From Lasiodiplodia sp. COLG20 (taxonomy: Eukaryota; Ascomycota; Dothideomycetes; Botryosphaeriales; Botryosphaeriaceae), in NCBI GenBank assembly GCA_009801085.1, contig VNWV01000006.1, positions 1,054,001 to 1,118,000 on the forward strand: a DNA stretch of 64,000 nt, read 5' to 3'. Under the pieces are notes generated by a model, which saw only the letters and a program-made list of their open reading frames with translations, made no database searches and was not told where the DNA came from. Made by a program: the position numbers and the translations under genes. Of the stretch, positions 10,559-22,541 are shown piece by piece. Numbering within the stretch: position 1 is the first letter of the stretch; the number at the start of each line of letters is the position of its first letter.

Positions 10559-11039
10559 TGCGCGCAAAGTGATGGGCCTCCTCTTAAGCTGCGTGCTCCC
10601 TCAGTGCCGTGGCTGAGGCGGCATGCAAACGCATTAAAAGAACAAAAGGAGCGACGAGAAAGGGAATCGGCGCGCGGGGGCGGTCAAGCGCGGGACGAGG
10701 GTGGATGGCGGGTGCGCGTTGAGCTTGAGGCTCCCACGAAGTCACTTGTCGGAAGAGTGCGAGTCAGCGCGCGCGCTCTTCCCGTCGTCGCCCGCGCCCA
10801 AAACTGACAACACACTAGGTACACGCCTAACTCCGGAGCCAGCACCTATCTCCTTGGCGCCACACACCATCACATGCATCGCGCGACTTCACGTTCACTG
10901 ACAATTCGTGCATTCAATTGGCCATTTACGCGTAACACAAAATAATCCCTCACGCAACAGGACATGCGCCGTGTACCACGTCTATATCCATCATGTCCTC
11001 AATTTTTTCCTTCTCCCCTTCCCCTCGCGCTTTCGCCGT
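10559..11039. other. Intergenic region LSM12 promoter / gnd 3' flank
   Basis: About 480 bp between two minus-strand genes. It must hold the LSM12 promoter on the left and the gnd 3' UTR on the right. No clear motif was found. Confidence 0.5.
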
Positions 11040-12057
11040 CTACGCGTTGTACGTCGAGGCGGAAACGTTGCCACCGCGGCCAGTCCAGTTGACGTGGACG
11101 TTCTCGCCCTCGGGGTACTTGGCGTTGGCGAACTCGGGCTTGACCTTGAAGGTGTGGGCACCGAAGTAGTCACGCTGGGCCTGGAGCAGGTTGGCGGGCA
11201 GGTCCTTGGTGCGGTAGCCGTCGAAGAAGCTGAGCGCAGTGCTGAAGGCCGGAGTGGGGATACCCCAGAGGGCACCCTTGGAGACGACGTTCCTCCAGCC
11301 GGGCTGGGCCTTGTGAATGGCCTTGTTGAAGAAGTCGGCGAAGAGGAGGTTCTCGAGGTCGGGGTTCTGGCGGTAAGCGCTGGTGATGTCCTTCAGGAAG
11401 ACGGAGCGGATGATGCAGCCACCACGCCACATGAGGGCGATCTCGGGCTTCTGGAGCTTCCAGCCGTACTCCTTGGCAGCCTGTCCGTCGACCGTTAGTC
11501 ACCATCCCCGAAATAGTCATCTTGGCGTCTCGACTTACGTTCTGCATCAGCATAAAACCCTGGGCGTAGGAGATGATCTTGGAGGCGTAGAGGGCCTGCT
11601 CGAGGTCGTCGATGAAGGCCTGCTTGTCACCCTCGAACTTGGGCTCGGGGCCGTTGAGGAGGCCGGATGCGCGGACACGCTCGTCCTTGAGGGAGGAAAG
11701 GCAACGGGAGAAGACAGCCTCGCCGATGAGGGTGACGGGCATGCCCAGGTCGAGCGCGTTGATGGCGGTCCACTTGCCGGTACCCTTCTGGCCGGCAGAG
11801 TCGAGAATCTTCTCGAGGAGAGGAGTTCCGTCGTCGTCGTTGAAGTACAGAATGTCGCGGGTAATCTCGACCAGGAAGGAGTCGAGGACACCCTTGTTCC
11901 ACTTCGCAAAGACGTCACCCATCTCCTTGTTGCTCAGACCAAGACCACGCTTCATGATGTCGTAGGCCTCGGTGATGAGCTGCATGTCGCCGTACTCGAT
12001 ACCGTTGTGGACCTGGTCGGAGAGTCAGTGGCCGTCTTCGGCAGATCTGTACCGTGA

Positions 12058-12096
<39 letters not shown>

Positions 12097-13157
12097 AGCT
12101 CACCATCTTGACGTAGTGACCAGCACCCTCGTCACCGACCCACTGGCAGCAGGGCTCGTCGTCGCTCTTGGCGGAGATGCTCTGGAGGACGTCCTTGATG
12201 TAGGGCCAGGCCTCCTCGTTACCACCGGGCATGATAGAGGGACCATATCTAGCGCCCTCCTCACCACCGGAGACACCGCAGCCAACGTAGCGGATGCCCT
12301 TCTCAGCCAGGTACTTAGTGCGGCGGTTGGTGTCGGGGTAGTGGGAGTTGCCGCCGTCGATGATGATGTCACCGGCTGTGGCGCGGTCAGCTTCGCGCGT
12401 GCTCGACGATTTCATTGTGGATTGACTTACGCTCGGCACCGGCCTCGAGGATCTGCTCAATGAAGTCTGCCAACGATTAGCGACTACAATCGCAATCCAA
12501 TTGCTCTCGGGGCGTACCATCGACGGGCTTGCCGGCCATGACGAGCATCATCATCCTGCGGGGCTTCTTGAGCTTGGAGACGAACTCCTTCATGGAGTGG
12601 GCGCCTATTTCCGGTCAGCTTGGCGGGTTCGCATGCCTGGCGGACGTCCATATACATACCGACGATCGACTTGCCCTTCGCCTCGTTGTCGAGGAAGCGG
12701 TCGACCTTGGAGACAGTACGGTTGTAGGCGACAACCGTAAAGCCGTGGTCGGCCGCGTTCAGGATCAGGTTCTGGCCCACTGTACGATTGTCAGAGAGCT
12801 GCATCGTGCTCGGCGACTGCGTTTCTACTTACTGACGGCCTGGAGAAGTCAGCGAAAGTTGTCGTGAGGGCTGCCGCGGGGAGAGAACTTACCAGACCAA
12901 TGAGACCCCAGTCTCCACTAGCAACAGGGCGCGCAGGTCCTCCCACGTCGATGCGGGAGAGACGCGCGCTACAGTCAGATTATCGGTTCGTCAATGGTAA
13001 CAGATAGGAACAGCCACGAGGTCGGCATCTGAGCAGATGCCGAGCGCTCCGGGGACCAGCTGAAGGCTCAACAGGCACGGCGGGGCGGCGGCACAGCGGC
13101 GGGGTAGGAGAACGGAGCGAGAGCGGGTGGCACTTACACAGCGGTTTCAGCAGACAT
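11040..13157 (-). CDS. GND1: 6-phosphogluconate dehydrogenase, decarboxylating
   Basis: Third enzyme of the oxidative pentose phosphate pathway: oxidises 6-phosphogluconate to ribulose 5-phosphate, CO2 and NADPH in the cytosol. Nine exons: 13138-13157, 12893-12968, 12833-12839, 12660-12779, 12518-12604, 12431-12466, 12104-12375, 11539-12012, 11040-11480; total 1533 nt, 510 residues (family about 490). The NADP motif GLAVMGQN is assembled across exons 2-4: exon 3 is only 7 nt (GCCGTCA) and supplies A, V and the first base of M. Other signatures are [26 protein letters not shown] and the catalytic HYVKMVHNGIEY, the last spanning the intron with the poly-C tract. The first exon adds a short N-terminal extension ([17 protein letters not shown]) relative to usual homologs. 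Confidence 0.95.
12061..12095 (-). repeat. Poly-C (sense strand) tract in gnd intron 12013-12103
   Basis: Thirty-five uninterrupted G on the plus strand, so C on the gnd sense strand, beginning about 8 nt after the 5' splice site. It is confined to the intron. Confidence 0.95.
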
Positions 13158-14227
13158 GGTGGATGTGGGACTGAACTACGGGTCTTGGAGAGAGTCAAGG
13201 AGGACGAGAGGGTGAGAAGGTTGGGAGCGAGGTGGGATGTAGAGGGCGCCGATATGCCGGAGGTGACAGGGTGCTTTATAAGGCGGCCGCGCCAGCCCCA
13301 CGTTGCGTCACAAGGTTTGGGAAGGAGGTATTTTTTCGTCCCAGGACGTCTACGCTTCGAACCTTACAGCGTCGTGACCGACCGCGGGCGAGGCCGCTGG
13401 CGGCGGGGGAGTGCCGTCTTGGAAAAGTCCGCCTGCATTCTGCAGGGCGACGCCGCATCAATCAATCAATTGTGCTCGCAGCCCACCGCGAGCGCAGGAG
13501 AAATGTCCGGCGGGCGCGGGAGTCTTTTCTTAGTCATTCAACAATACCGGGCGGACTATCTGCGAAGACGGCGGTTGAGACGCCGGGACGGGCGCGTTCA
13601 TGATGGTGGGGTGGGCTGGGCGGCCGGCGGCGGGGCTCGCTCGACATGCAATTTTGCAGCCGTGCGGCTATGACAGAAGCAGCGCCGCCGGGATTGGAGA
13701 GCCTGCCAATTGCTCCGACCAGCACCGCGCGCCTCGGAGACCCATCTCCGTAGGTCATTTTTCCGCCGCTGCCCGCTGGGCGCCCCATACCGCAGTCCGA
13801 TCACCGTCACCGCACCGTGCAGCCCTGCGCGCGCAGCGTCACACTTGGCCCAAGACGGCCCGAGAGGCGCCCGCCAAGCCCCACTGCTCATCATCGGCCG
13901 TCCACGCGCTCGTGGCCCTAAACTCCGCCGCCTCCCGTCAACCAGGCCCTCGCTTCTTCGTCAGCACGCCCGGAATCGCCTGTCAGCGCACTGCATAACG
14001 TCCCCTCCGTCGCAATAATCCTCCAGAGTGGCGCCGCCCCGTTCGGGACACACCTGAAGCACACGGCCCATAGCTGCGACGCCTGGAACCGCGCCAGAAG
14101 CACGGCCCGCACCACAGCTCCGCCCTATCGCGTCCCTCTGACCCAGCAGCAACCGGCATCGGAGACGGAGGAGCGTGAGCAGTAAGTCTCATTAACTCCG
14201 TTAAGAGCGTTTGCGCAGCCGTTCATC
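13158..14227. other. Divergent intergenic region gnd / RBM42-like gene
   Basis: About 1.07 kb, GC-rich, between divergently transcribed genes and presumably holding both promoters. Long frames here are compositionally biased and overlap on both strands, so I do not call a gene. Confidence 0.5.
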
Positions 14228-15373
14228 ATGTCCAATCCGCCGCCTCCAGGTTCCAAGTCCAACTCTTCCACCCCTCAACCTCACCCGTCGCTCCCTGCGC
14301 GTCCGCCGCCACCCGCGCAGCCCGCAACTTTCTCCAAGTTCTCCAACCCCTCTGCCGCAAATGGCAAGCCCCAAGGCGCGGCGGGCTATGGCGCCTTTAC
14401 AGGCTTCAAGCCCCGCAGCGTGACCGCCAACACCCAGGCGTGGCAGTCGCAGCCGCCTACCGTCTCCGCTGGGCCACAGCCCCCGAGTGCTTACCCGGCA
14501 GCCCAGCCCGGTTACGCCGGCGGTGGGTATCAGCAGCCTGCCTACCAGCAGCAACCTTCCTACTATCAACAGCCTAGTGCCGACCCGTACGCGAACTCGA
14601 ACCCGACGCCGCCTCAGATCCGCAATCCTTTCCCAGCCCCTGGCCAGAGCCAGAGCGGCGGCTACGGAGCTGGAAACGCCGCGTACGATCCAGAATATGA
14701 GGCCCAGATCGCGCAGTGGCAGAGTGCGTATGCAAACAGGGACGATGCCGTCGCGAAGGGTGCCAAGGGGCGTGAGATGCCCACCAACGCGAACAATACG
14801 CCCCTGGGCGAAAAGGCGGGAGGACAAGCGGCACTCAGCAGTAAAGAGCTCCAGTCGGCGGTCAGCTCGGACACGGGCGTCGCCGCCGTCGTCTCGGGTC
14901 CTGATGGAAAACAGAAGACCGTCGTGCGCCAGGGCGGAGGTCAGACGTGGAGTGATAACACATTGCTGGAATGGGACCCGGCTCACTTCCGCCTGTTTGT
15001 TGGTAATTTGGCCGGGGAAGTCACCGATGAATCCCTCTACAAAGCCTTTTCTCGCTTCACTTCTATCCAGAAGGCACGCGTTGTAAGAGACAAGCGAACC
15101 ACGAAGAGCAAGGGATACGGGTTTGTGAGCTTCAGTAACGGAGATGACTACTTTCAAGCCGCCAAGGAGATGCAGGGCAAGTATATCGGTAGCCACCCTG
15201 TCCTCGTCAAGCGCAGCACTACCGAAATCAAGGCCGTTGTGCCTAAGGATAACAAAAAGAACAACAGAGGTGGGAAGCACGGAGGCCACGGCCACGGTGG
15301 ACACGCGAGCACCGGAGCCGGTATTCAGAAGAAGCAGAGCAAGACTAAGGGTGGCCTCAGGATCCTGGGCTAA
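14228..15373 (+). CDS. RNA-binding protein with C-terminal RRM, RBM42-like
   Basis: Single-exon gene, 381 residues. The first ~150 residues are disordered and rich in Pro, Gln, Tyr, Ser and Gly (repeated YQQ/QQP patterns). One RRM occupies about residues 252-335: RNP2 is LFVGNL (about 257-262) and RNP1 is KGYGFVSF (about 294-301). It is preceded by TWSDNTLLEWDPAHFRLF, the lead-in typical of RBM42 homologs, and followed by a Lys/Gly/His-rich tail ending GGLRILG. RBM42 proteins bind RNA and associate with splicing factors and stress granules. A 367-residue open frame lies antisense across it; I regard that as a by-product of codon bias. Confidence 0.88.
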   Translation: MSNPPPPGSKSNSSTPQPHPSLPARPPPPAQPATFSKFSNPSAANGKPQGAAGYGAFTGFKPRSVTANTQAWQSQPPTVSAGPQPPSAYPAAQPGYAGGGYQQPAYQQQPSYYQQPSADPYANSNPTPPQIRNPFPAPGQSQSGGYGAGNAAYDPEYEAQIAQWQSAYANRDDAVAKGAKGREMPTNANNTPLGEKAGGQAALSSKELQSAVSSDTGVAAVVSGPDGKQKTVVRQGGGQTWSDNTLLEWDPAHFRLFVGNLAGEVTDESLYKAFSRFTSIQKARVVRDKRTTKSKGYGFVSFSNGDDYFQAAKEMQGKYIGSHPVLVKRSTTEIKAVVPKDNKKNNRGGKHGGHGHGGHASTGAGIQKKQSKTKGGLRILG

Positions 15374-16025
15374 TGGGGGTCAAAATTTTCTTCTTCTATA
15401 TTTTACAGAATAACATGTCGATATTTGAGCAATCGGCGCCGGTGGTCGTATGGGCACTTTAGTTTGTTCGGAGTTGGAATAACTGCATTGCGGTGACTCG
15501 ATTCTAATGCCTCGGTGAAGCTCGCTGTCCGTGTCGCATGTTGCACGAACCAGCGGTTGTTCTCGGCTCAGGCAGATATAGTAATACAACGATGTTTACA
15601 GATCTTTGATGACGAGCAGTTATTTTCGGAGAAAGTTCGCGTCCTCCGCAGAGCTTGGACAGCGACCGAGGCACCATGCGTACAAATCGCGTCGTCTAGA
15701 ACCCGGCGTTTCTAATCGACAGCTGCAGAGTAATCGCAAAACGCGAGTCAGTCGCAAAGCTCGAGCGCCGTTCGCGGCGGATGAGCGTGGTGTTGACGTT
15801 TCTGCCCTGATCCGTCCCTTTAGGGACTAGCGCGCGTATCGGACTGGCTTTTCGCCGTGGCAGGGACGACACGCCTGGCTGGCTCGTCGCTCCAAGCTCT
15901 CCGCCGGAGCGCAGCTCAACGCGTCGACGTGGTCCCGCATATCGCCTACCCACCCTTTGCCCTGCCCGAATTCCGTTCGCCGTCCCTTGTCGCATTCGCG
16001 CATCGAATTCGCGCGCCCACTCAAG
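15374..16025. other. Intergenic region RBM42-like gene - SSR4
   Basis: About 650 bp holding the 3' flank of one gene and the SSR4 promoter. No motif stood out. Confidence 0.5.
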
Positions 16026-18365
16026 ATGCAGGACCCAAGCTTCGGCGTGCCGCAGTTCCTGGTATGTCGCGCGCATCCGCGCAGAGTCGCGACTTCAACT
16101 GACAATTGCTGCCAACCAGCTGCCGCACGTCCACCTCATCTCCTCCTTCCGCTACCCGACCCTTGCCCACATATCGGTCGATCAGGCCGTGGAGTTCCTG
16201 CTCCAAGCGCCCAAGGTCGTCAAGGACATGGCTCCCATGGCATGGCAGTACTTTCAAAACCCGCCCAGCGACGGCACCCTCTTCCTCGAATGGCAACCGG
16301 TCAACCAACGGTCCAACGCATATGCCAGCGATGGCTACATATGGGCGGACCCGGAGTCGAGCTTCACCTACGAGTCGCAGCGCGGATATGTGAGCTTCCA
16401 GAATCCACACGCTGCGCGCACCCCTGCTAAGTCCTGAAGACCGTAGAAATCCTCGTTCGCCGTAGCGGCTACCGTCCGGGATTCGAGCCAGTCACTTCCC
16501 ACCAGAGACATCGCTACCGTATCATCTCGAGGAACCCTGCGTCGCAAGGCCCGATCCCTGACCAGGCCCTGTTCATCGTCCACTACTCTGCCGCCGAGCC
16601 GCAAGCTCGCGTGCCGGCAAACCGCATACCCATCAACGCCGAGATGCAGAAGATGATGCAAGAGCGGCGTTTCCTAGAGAGCCAGGGTCAATTGATGGAG
16701 AGGAAATTTATGCTTCACGACAGGCACAATTGGCCCAACATCAGTTTTCCGGGGACCGGGCAGATGCAGCAAGGCCACGTTCCGCCCGGGGGCATGTATC
16801 CCGGCCACCCGATGCAGGCTGCTGCTGGCGGATTCAGACAACCTCAATTCTACCCCCCGGGCCAAGCTTCTGCGATCGGTCCTTCGCCCGCGAAGAGGCC
16901 TCGCAACGGCGCACCGCCGCATCTGCCGGGTAACGTTCCGGCCGGCATGCCTGCGGCAGCCGTCGGTATGCCGCACGACACGACTATCGAAGACGAGGAA
17001 AATACCGCGATCGGGGATCTGCTCGACAACCTCTCGCCGCGAGACATCAGCACCATGCGGTACATCCAGCACCACGAATGGATGGAAGAAGTATTCTCGT
17101 CTCCCTTTGCCGCGGGACAGATAATGCCGGTGGACCTGGGATTGGGCCTCATGGGAGAGCTTTCGCACTTGACAGAGGGGCTTTTCGACGCACCCGGCGC
17201 TACCTCGCTGCCGGGCGGTCCGAAGCCCCCGGCAGCACCGAAGGCGTATCAGAAGCTGAGCAAAGAGAAGTACGCGGATTTTGAGGACCGAGTCAAAAAG
17301 TTCTTGAAAGACGAAGAAGTAGAGTTGGAGAAGATGAGGGCTGAACACGAAAAGAAGATGGCCGAGCTCACGAAAAGTAAAACCTACGTCGAGGCCGAAA
17401 GGCGGTTGAGGGACGCAGCGTTCGCCGATGCTCGGGCTGCCCGGGAAAAGGCAGAGAACGAGTCTGGTTCCCCAGAGTCGGAGGGAGAGGAGACTGCTGG
17501 CCAGGTCGACGAGGTCGTAGCAGACGTCGAGAAGACTCTGGGCATCAAGATCGCCCCTCGCAAGAACGTCGACTGCGTCGAGAAGGGTGGGTTGGTCGAG
17601 GAACCGCTGGCTCCCGCCGCGACAAACGGCAGCGAGGCGAACGGCGCCGAGAACGCGGCCAACATTGGGGAGTCCAACGGCTCGCTCGAAGACTCGGCGA
17701 TGGACGGTGACAATACCGCCGCCGGGCTGCTCGAGCAGTACACTTCAAACTCATTGGTGTCGACGCCGGGAGGCAGCTCGTTGCAAGTGCCTCCGGTCTC
17801 TCAGCCGGACAGTCAAGGTCAATCGGCCAACGCCACGCCCGGTGGCACGGCGCACCCTGGCCAAGCACAAGGCCAGAATCAATCCACGGTCCCCGCACAA
17901 AGCGACAATTCCAATGGGGACAATGGTATGGACCTAATCGAAGGCATGGATCTGGACATCGACATGTCAGGAATGGGCGGTGAGGGCACGACGGACAAAG
18001 CGGCCGATGATTGGGTCATGGTGGGCTCGAACAGCATGAATGATTCGGATCTCGGAGGCGAGGCCGGTCAAGCCAAGGACGGGTCGGCTGGTGGAACAGG
18101 AACCGTCGACACTCCCGACCTCACCACGACGAGCGCCCAGGGGCAGGATGGCACAACAACATCAGCCCCGGCATCCGCAGCCGGTAATACACCTGGCATG
18201 TTCGACGCGACGGACTTTAGCGCCTTTGACACTGCTGGCGATGCTCTGGCAGACTATACTGGTGGCGACGACCTCGATCTGGGACTCGAAGGCGATGCCT
18301 TTGGTGATGCATTCCACGGAACAGAGACGCGAAATGATGTCGATGACGATGGTGCGAACTCGTAA
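16026..18365 (+). CDS. SSR4: SWI/SNF and RSC complex subunit Ssr4 (DUF1750 family)
   Basis: Ssr4, described in fission yeast, is a shared subunit of the SWI/SNF and RSC chromatin remodellers. Exons are 16026-16061, 16120-16389 and 16440-18365; 743 residues. The N-terminal conserved domain (about residues 1-150) begins MQDPSFGVPQF, continues LPHVHLISSFRYPTL and contains WADPESSFTYE; a second conserved block includes TIEDEENTAIGDLLDNLSPRDIS and RYIQHHEWMEEVFSSPF (about residues 280-330). A charged coiled-coil segment follows (EELEK/AEHEKK region), and the last ~250 residues are acidic and low in complexity. Introns are 58 and 50 nt with good ends. A-rich runs follow the stop. Confidence 0.85.
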
Positions 18366-20270
18366 TGCCCGGGCCAAAAAAAAAGGGGAGAAAAAAAAAA
18401 AAGAAGAAACAAAGCCTCACTCGACGTGTAGATCTGCCTGGGGGCGTTGAGGGCAGAATTTTGACAGGCGGAGGCGACAGGGAGGGATGTTTACTTTGGA
18501 CGGCAACTCCTTGGCGAAACAAGTCTTTGGCGATATCTATGCTGTTTTGGGCAACCGTGCACTATTTGGTCAGCCTGGACATTTTAGTTCTTCGATTATT
18601 TTCTATTCTCAGATGGCTCGTAGTGGGACTGTCCGAGCGTTTGTCTCGATGTTGGGGCAACTGAATGAATTCTGCCGACGACGAGAAAGTCGGCACATGC
18701 AATCGAGCACTGCGCGTCATCTGGCCGTTGTCTGGCCATTCTGGAATACTACTTATAAACAACCAGGCGTCCAGTTGCCGGGCGATCATGGCCTTAGTCC
18801 CAGACTTGGCATGGCAACCTCATCCGGCGTTTCAGGCGTAGTCAAACTGACAAGATGGTGCGGAAAGACAAAACAACGACTGCGTTTGCAATTACGATTC
18901 GGGCGTCCCGTGTGGAAGAATGCACGAGAGATGAGAGAAAGCACGTGGTGGGGCTGAGTAGCAAAGGGGGCGCGGACAATATACAGCATACGAGGGAACA
19001 TTCCTCGACGGTTCGGGGCGCGCACGTTTCTTCGTTTTCGAGCAAGGCGGAGAGCACCGGCAGCACGCACCAAGTTCCCAAAGCGCGGCCTCGAGCAGAT
19101 AAGCAGCCGACACGTTGTCCTTCTTTGTGCGTCGGTGTTGCAGACTGACTCTGCGGAACCTGTCAGAAGAGATACCCGAGCCGTCAACTGGCCAACGCCC
19201 TCGGGACGCGCGGAGGCGAGCTGCAGCGGTAGGGCGAGCCTCTTGTTGCTCACGCACACAGCGGCGTTACCTCGAGCTGTGGTGCGGCAATACTCTCTGT
19301 GAAACGAGGACCTGATGACGACGGATATAGAAGGCTGGACGGAGCTCGGAGGGCAGCGAGGAGGAGCCCGCATGCACGCGCGCTGCACATGCGGAGCACT
19401 CGAGATGGCGGTGTCGGGCGGGCTGAAGAGGAATAGGCGGCGGGCAGGACGCGGCGGTTGTGCGAGTGCAACGGCGCCTCTTCTCGAAGACCGGACGGCT
19501 GTTTCATCGACCCTTCAAGCTCCGGGCACCCGCCCTTGCACCTGACGAGGGCCGCAAGCCACAATTCCCGGGCAGAGACATTGGCCATCCGCCAGGAACG
19601 CGTCGAGTCGCTTGGCGGCGCGTTAAGCTTAGCTGCCCGCCTGCCGTTTTGGTGCGCGACTCTGCTAGCCGCGCTGCAGCCGACGTAGTGCAAGCCGACG
19701 ACCTCTCTCCACGCTCACCCCCGGGTCCTGCAATGTCACAGAGATCGCCCGCTTCCCTGCCGCTGATCGCAATCGAAGCCCCGCGCCAGGGTCCCCCCGG
19801 CTCATGGTGGCCGCCAGCCTCCCCCTCACCACCCACACGGACCGCCTTATCCCCTTCTCACCATGCATGTCCAAATCAAGACTGACCGGGCCTAAACCTG
19901 CTTCTTCGGCCGCCCGACTCTGGCCCGTGCTGCCCCGTCTCCACGATCTGCTGCCCATCATGGCCCCTCCACCATGCCTGAACCGGGCCGCAGCCATGGC
20001 TTCCAGGGGAGCCGGACAGCCTGCGGTGCCTCGTGAGCATGACACCACTGCGGACATTAGCCTTCATCTTATGCTACACTGTCCCTGACCGAGCGTTAAA
20101 AGCACCTGAAGCCCCGCCGCTTCTCAGACATAGCTGCGCTGCTTGCATTTTTCTCCTCTCTTTCCTGTCGATCGTTTATTTACCCTTGTTTGCTTCCCAA
20201 TTTGAGCAAGCCGCCGTGCTCGCTTCATCACCTCCCTCGCTCTCTCCCCTTAGTCAAGAAGTTGCCCAAC
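18366..20270. other. 1.9-kb intergenic region SSR4 - tyrosinase
   Basis: A-rich tracts at 18378-18410 follow SSR4 (probable 3' UTR). The rest is GC-rich with several overlapping frames on both strands but no recognisable domain, so no gene is called. The part left of 20270 should contain the tyrosinase promoter; CT-rich sequence lies at 20150-20260. Confidence 0.5.
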
Positions 20271-22541
20271 ATGCGTGATACCGTCGCCCGCCGCCTGCTC
20301 GCCCTGGCCATCTCCGGCTCGTGCCTCCTGTCTACCGCCGCCGCCTCCCCGCTGAGCCCCAAGCCGAAGCGCCAGCAGTCGGCCGGCGAATCCCTGGCCG
20401 TAACCGGAATCAACCAGGGCGATGTGCAGCCACGCCTGGAGATCCGCGACTTGGCAAAGGACGAGTTCCAGTGGAACCTGTTCCTCTTGGCCATGCAGCG
20501 GTTCCAGCAGATGGACCAGGATGAGAGGACCTCGTGGTACTCGGTTGCCGGTAAGTCACGCCCACGCCCGCGTCGAAAGACGGTGCTGATGGAGAGCCAG
20601 GCATCCATGGAAAGCCCTATCAGACGTGGGACGGAGTAGAGCCCAGAGGATCCAAGACTTCGGGTTACTGCATGCACTCGTCAAACCTGTTTCTGCCGTG
20701 GCACAGGCCGTACCTGGCGCTTTACGAGCAAACGCTTCAGGGACTCATGGCCGAAATCGTCGACGAATGGCCCGACAGCCCTGAAAGAGACAACTACACC
20801 CAAGCCGCCACCACCTTCAGGCTGCCTTTCTGGGATTGGGCCGTGCTTGCTGCCGACGGCGAGACGACCGTCCCCGACTTCTTCATCACCCCCACCATCG
20901 ACGTCACGCTGCCGAACGGGACCGAGACTGTCGACAACCCGCTGTACTCGTACAAGTTCCACCCCTTGGATGGACAGGCCCTCTACGACTCGGTAATCGA
21001 ACCAAAGCGCACATCATCCAACGCGTAGCTAACAGGGGGCAGGGCACTCCGCAATTCTCCGTCTACCCCGAGACTATGAGGTACCCGCCGACCCAGGCCG
21101 AAGACACTCAGTCGGAACAAAACGGTTTCGCCGCCGCCATGGAAAAGGGCCGCCCGCAGCTTCGTGATGCCCTGTACGATCTCTTCACCAACTATCACAA
21201 CTACACCATCTTTGGAAACATGGCCTCCTACAAGGGACAGCAGTACCAAAGCCTGGAGACGGTCCACGGTTGGGTCCACATCTGGGCCGGTGGCAACAAC
21301 GGAAACATGTACCACGTCCCCTTTTCGTCCTTCGACCCGGTTTTCATGCTTCACCATGCGTAAGTGCCTCACGGAATCCGGCGGTCCGTCGTTTAACCTT
21401 GTTTTGCAGGAACATCGACCGTATCTTCGCCATGTGGCAAGTCCTCAACCCCGACAGCTATGTCGAGCCCGAAGCCCAGGCCTACGGCACGTACATGGTC
21501 AGCTCCGGGGAGGTTCTGGATGAGGACTCTGAACTGTACCCCTTCCACTCCAGCACGAATGGCGACTTCTGGACGGCGAGCCAGGTCCGCGATGTCGAGG
21601 CCTTTTCTTACACCTACCCCGAGCTCGTGAACGCCGATCAGGCAGCTATGAGGACCACCATCAACAGGTTGTACGGCCAGAGCACTGTCAGCCACCGGAC
21701 CAAGCGCACCGATGTCGGCGGCGTGGTTGACGGCGTCACCGGAATCATCAACAAGCTCATCCAGCCCGGCCAGATCGATGCCGGTGCCGCCGAGAAGGAT
21801 GAGCACCGCTTCGAATACACGGCCAACATCAAGCTGAGCAAGTGCGCTCTCGGCGGCCCCGGCGTCATTTACCTCTTCCTGGGCGACCACAGCGACGACG
21901 CTGCCGACTGGATGACGGATGACCACCTCGCGGGCTCCTCCCCGCTCTTCGTCATGGACGACTCGGCCATGGGTTCCGGAGAAAGCCACGACATCTACGC
22001 CGCCGTGTCCCTGACGCGCGAGATTGAGCAGCGCGTCGCCAGCGAGGATTTGGGCTGCATGGACCCGTCGGAAGTCGTTCCGTACCTCAAGGAAAACCTG
22101 TCCTGGACAATAGTCAAGGTAAGTTCGCCAAGAAACAGCACGCACCCCCGTGAGCCCTTTTCAGACGCTTGCGATACGAAAGCCTCTTGCCTCTATTTCA
22201 TCCCGTTCGAACTTCATTTCCCTCGCTATTCGCACCGAAAGTCTATACTATACCCCTGCATAACCTTATGCCCGAATTCACGAGTCAACTCCCATGAAAA
22301 CACATTTGGCGTAAACGACACCGACTGACCCATTGTTTCACAGGCCGACGGTTCCGCCGTGCCCGCCGAGGACGTCTCCGGCCTAGAAATCTCCATCGCC
22401 AAGGCCGCCTACCGCCCCGCCGCCTCTGACTGCGAGTTCCCGTCGCTGGTGGGCGCCATCGAGACGCTGTCGGAGATCACGAGCGGCAAGATTGGCGGTC
22501 TGTCCGTGGGCTCGATTCTGGGCCTGGACAACGAGGAATAG
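20271..22541 (+). CDS. Secreted tyrosinase (type-3 copper monophenol/diphenol oxidase)
   Basis: Tyrosinases oxidise monophenols and o-diphenols to quinones, in fungi often for melanin or for phenol detoxification. Exons are 20271-20550, 20601-20992, 21043-21359, 21410-22118 and 22344-22541; 631 residues. A signal peptide is visible (charged start, then LLALAISGSCLLSTAAASP). CuA ligands are H96 (in GIHGK), H119 in YCMHSS, and H128 in PWHRPYLALYE; C117-x-H119 matches the thioether-forming Cys-x-His pair. CuB ligands are H299 and H303 (HGWVH) and the HH of FMLHHANIDRIF (328-329). A tyrosinase C-terminal domain follows (YTANIKLSKCALGG, YLFLGD). The last intron is long (225 nt). All copper ligands are present, so the enzyme looks functional. 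No melanin or other biosynthetic genes neighbour it. Confidence 0.93.

Noticed and set aside
14201..15304. 367-codon open frame antisense to the RBM42-like gene
   Set aside because: It mirrors the codon bias of the real gene, has Arg/Leu/Gly-rich composition and no domain.
16470..16500. GGATTCGAGCC-like string resembling a tRNA T-loop
   Set aside because: Lies in the conserved SSR4 coding frame, and no acceptor or anticodon stem surrounds it.
18786..19388. 200-codon minus-strand frame between SSR4 and tyrosinase
   Set aside because: Composition is Arg/Ser/Cys-rich, without domain or conserved-looking segments.
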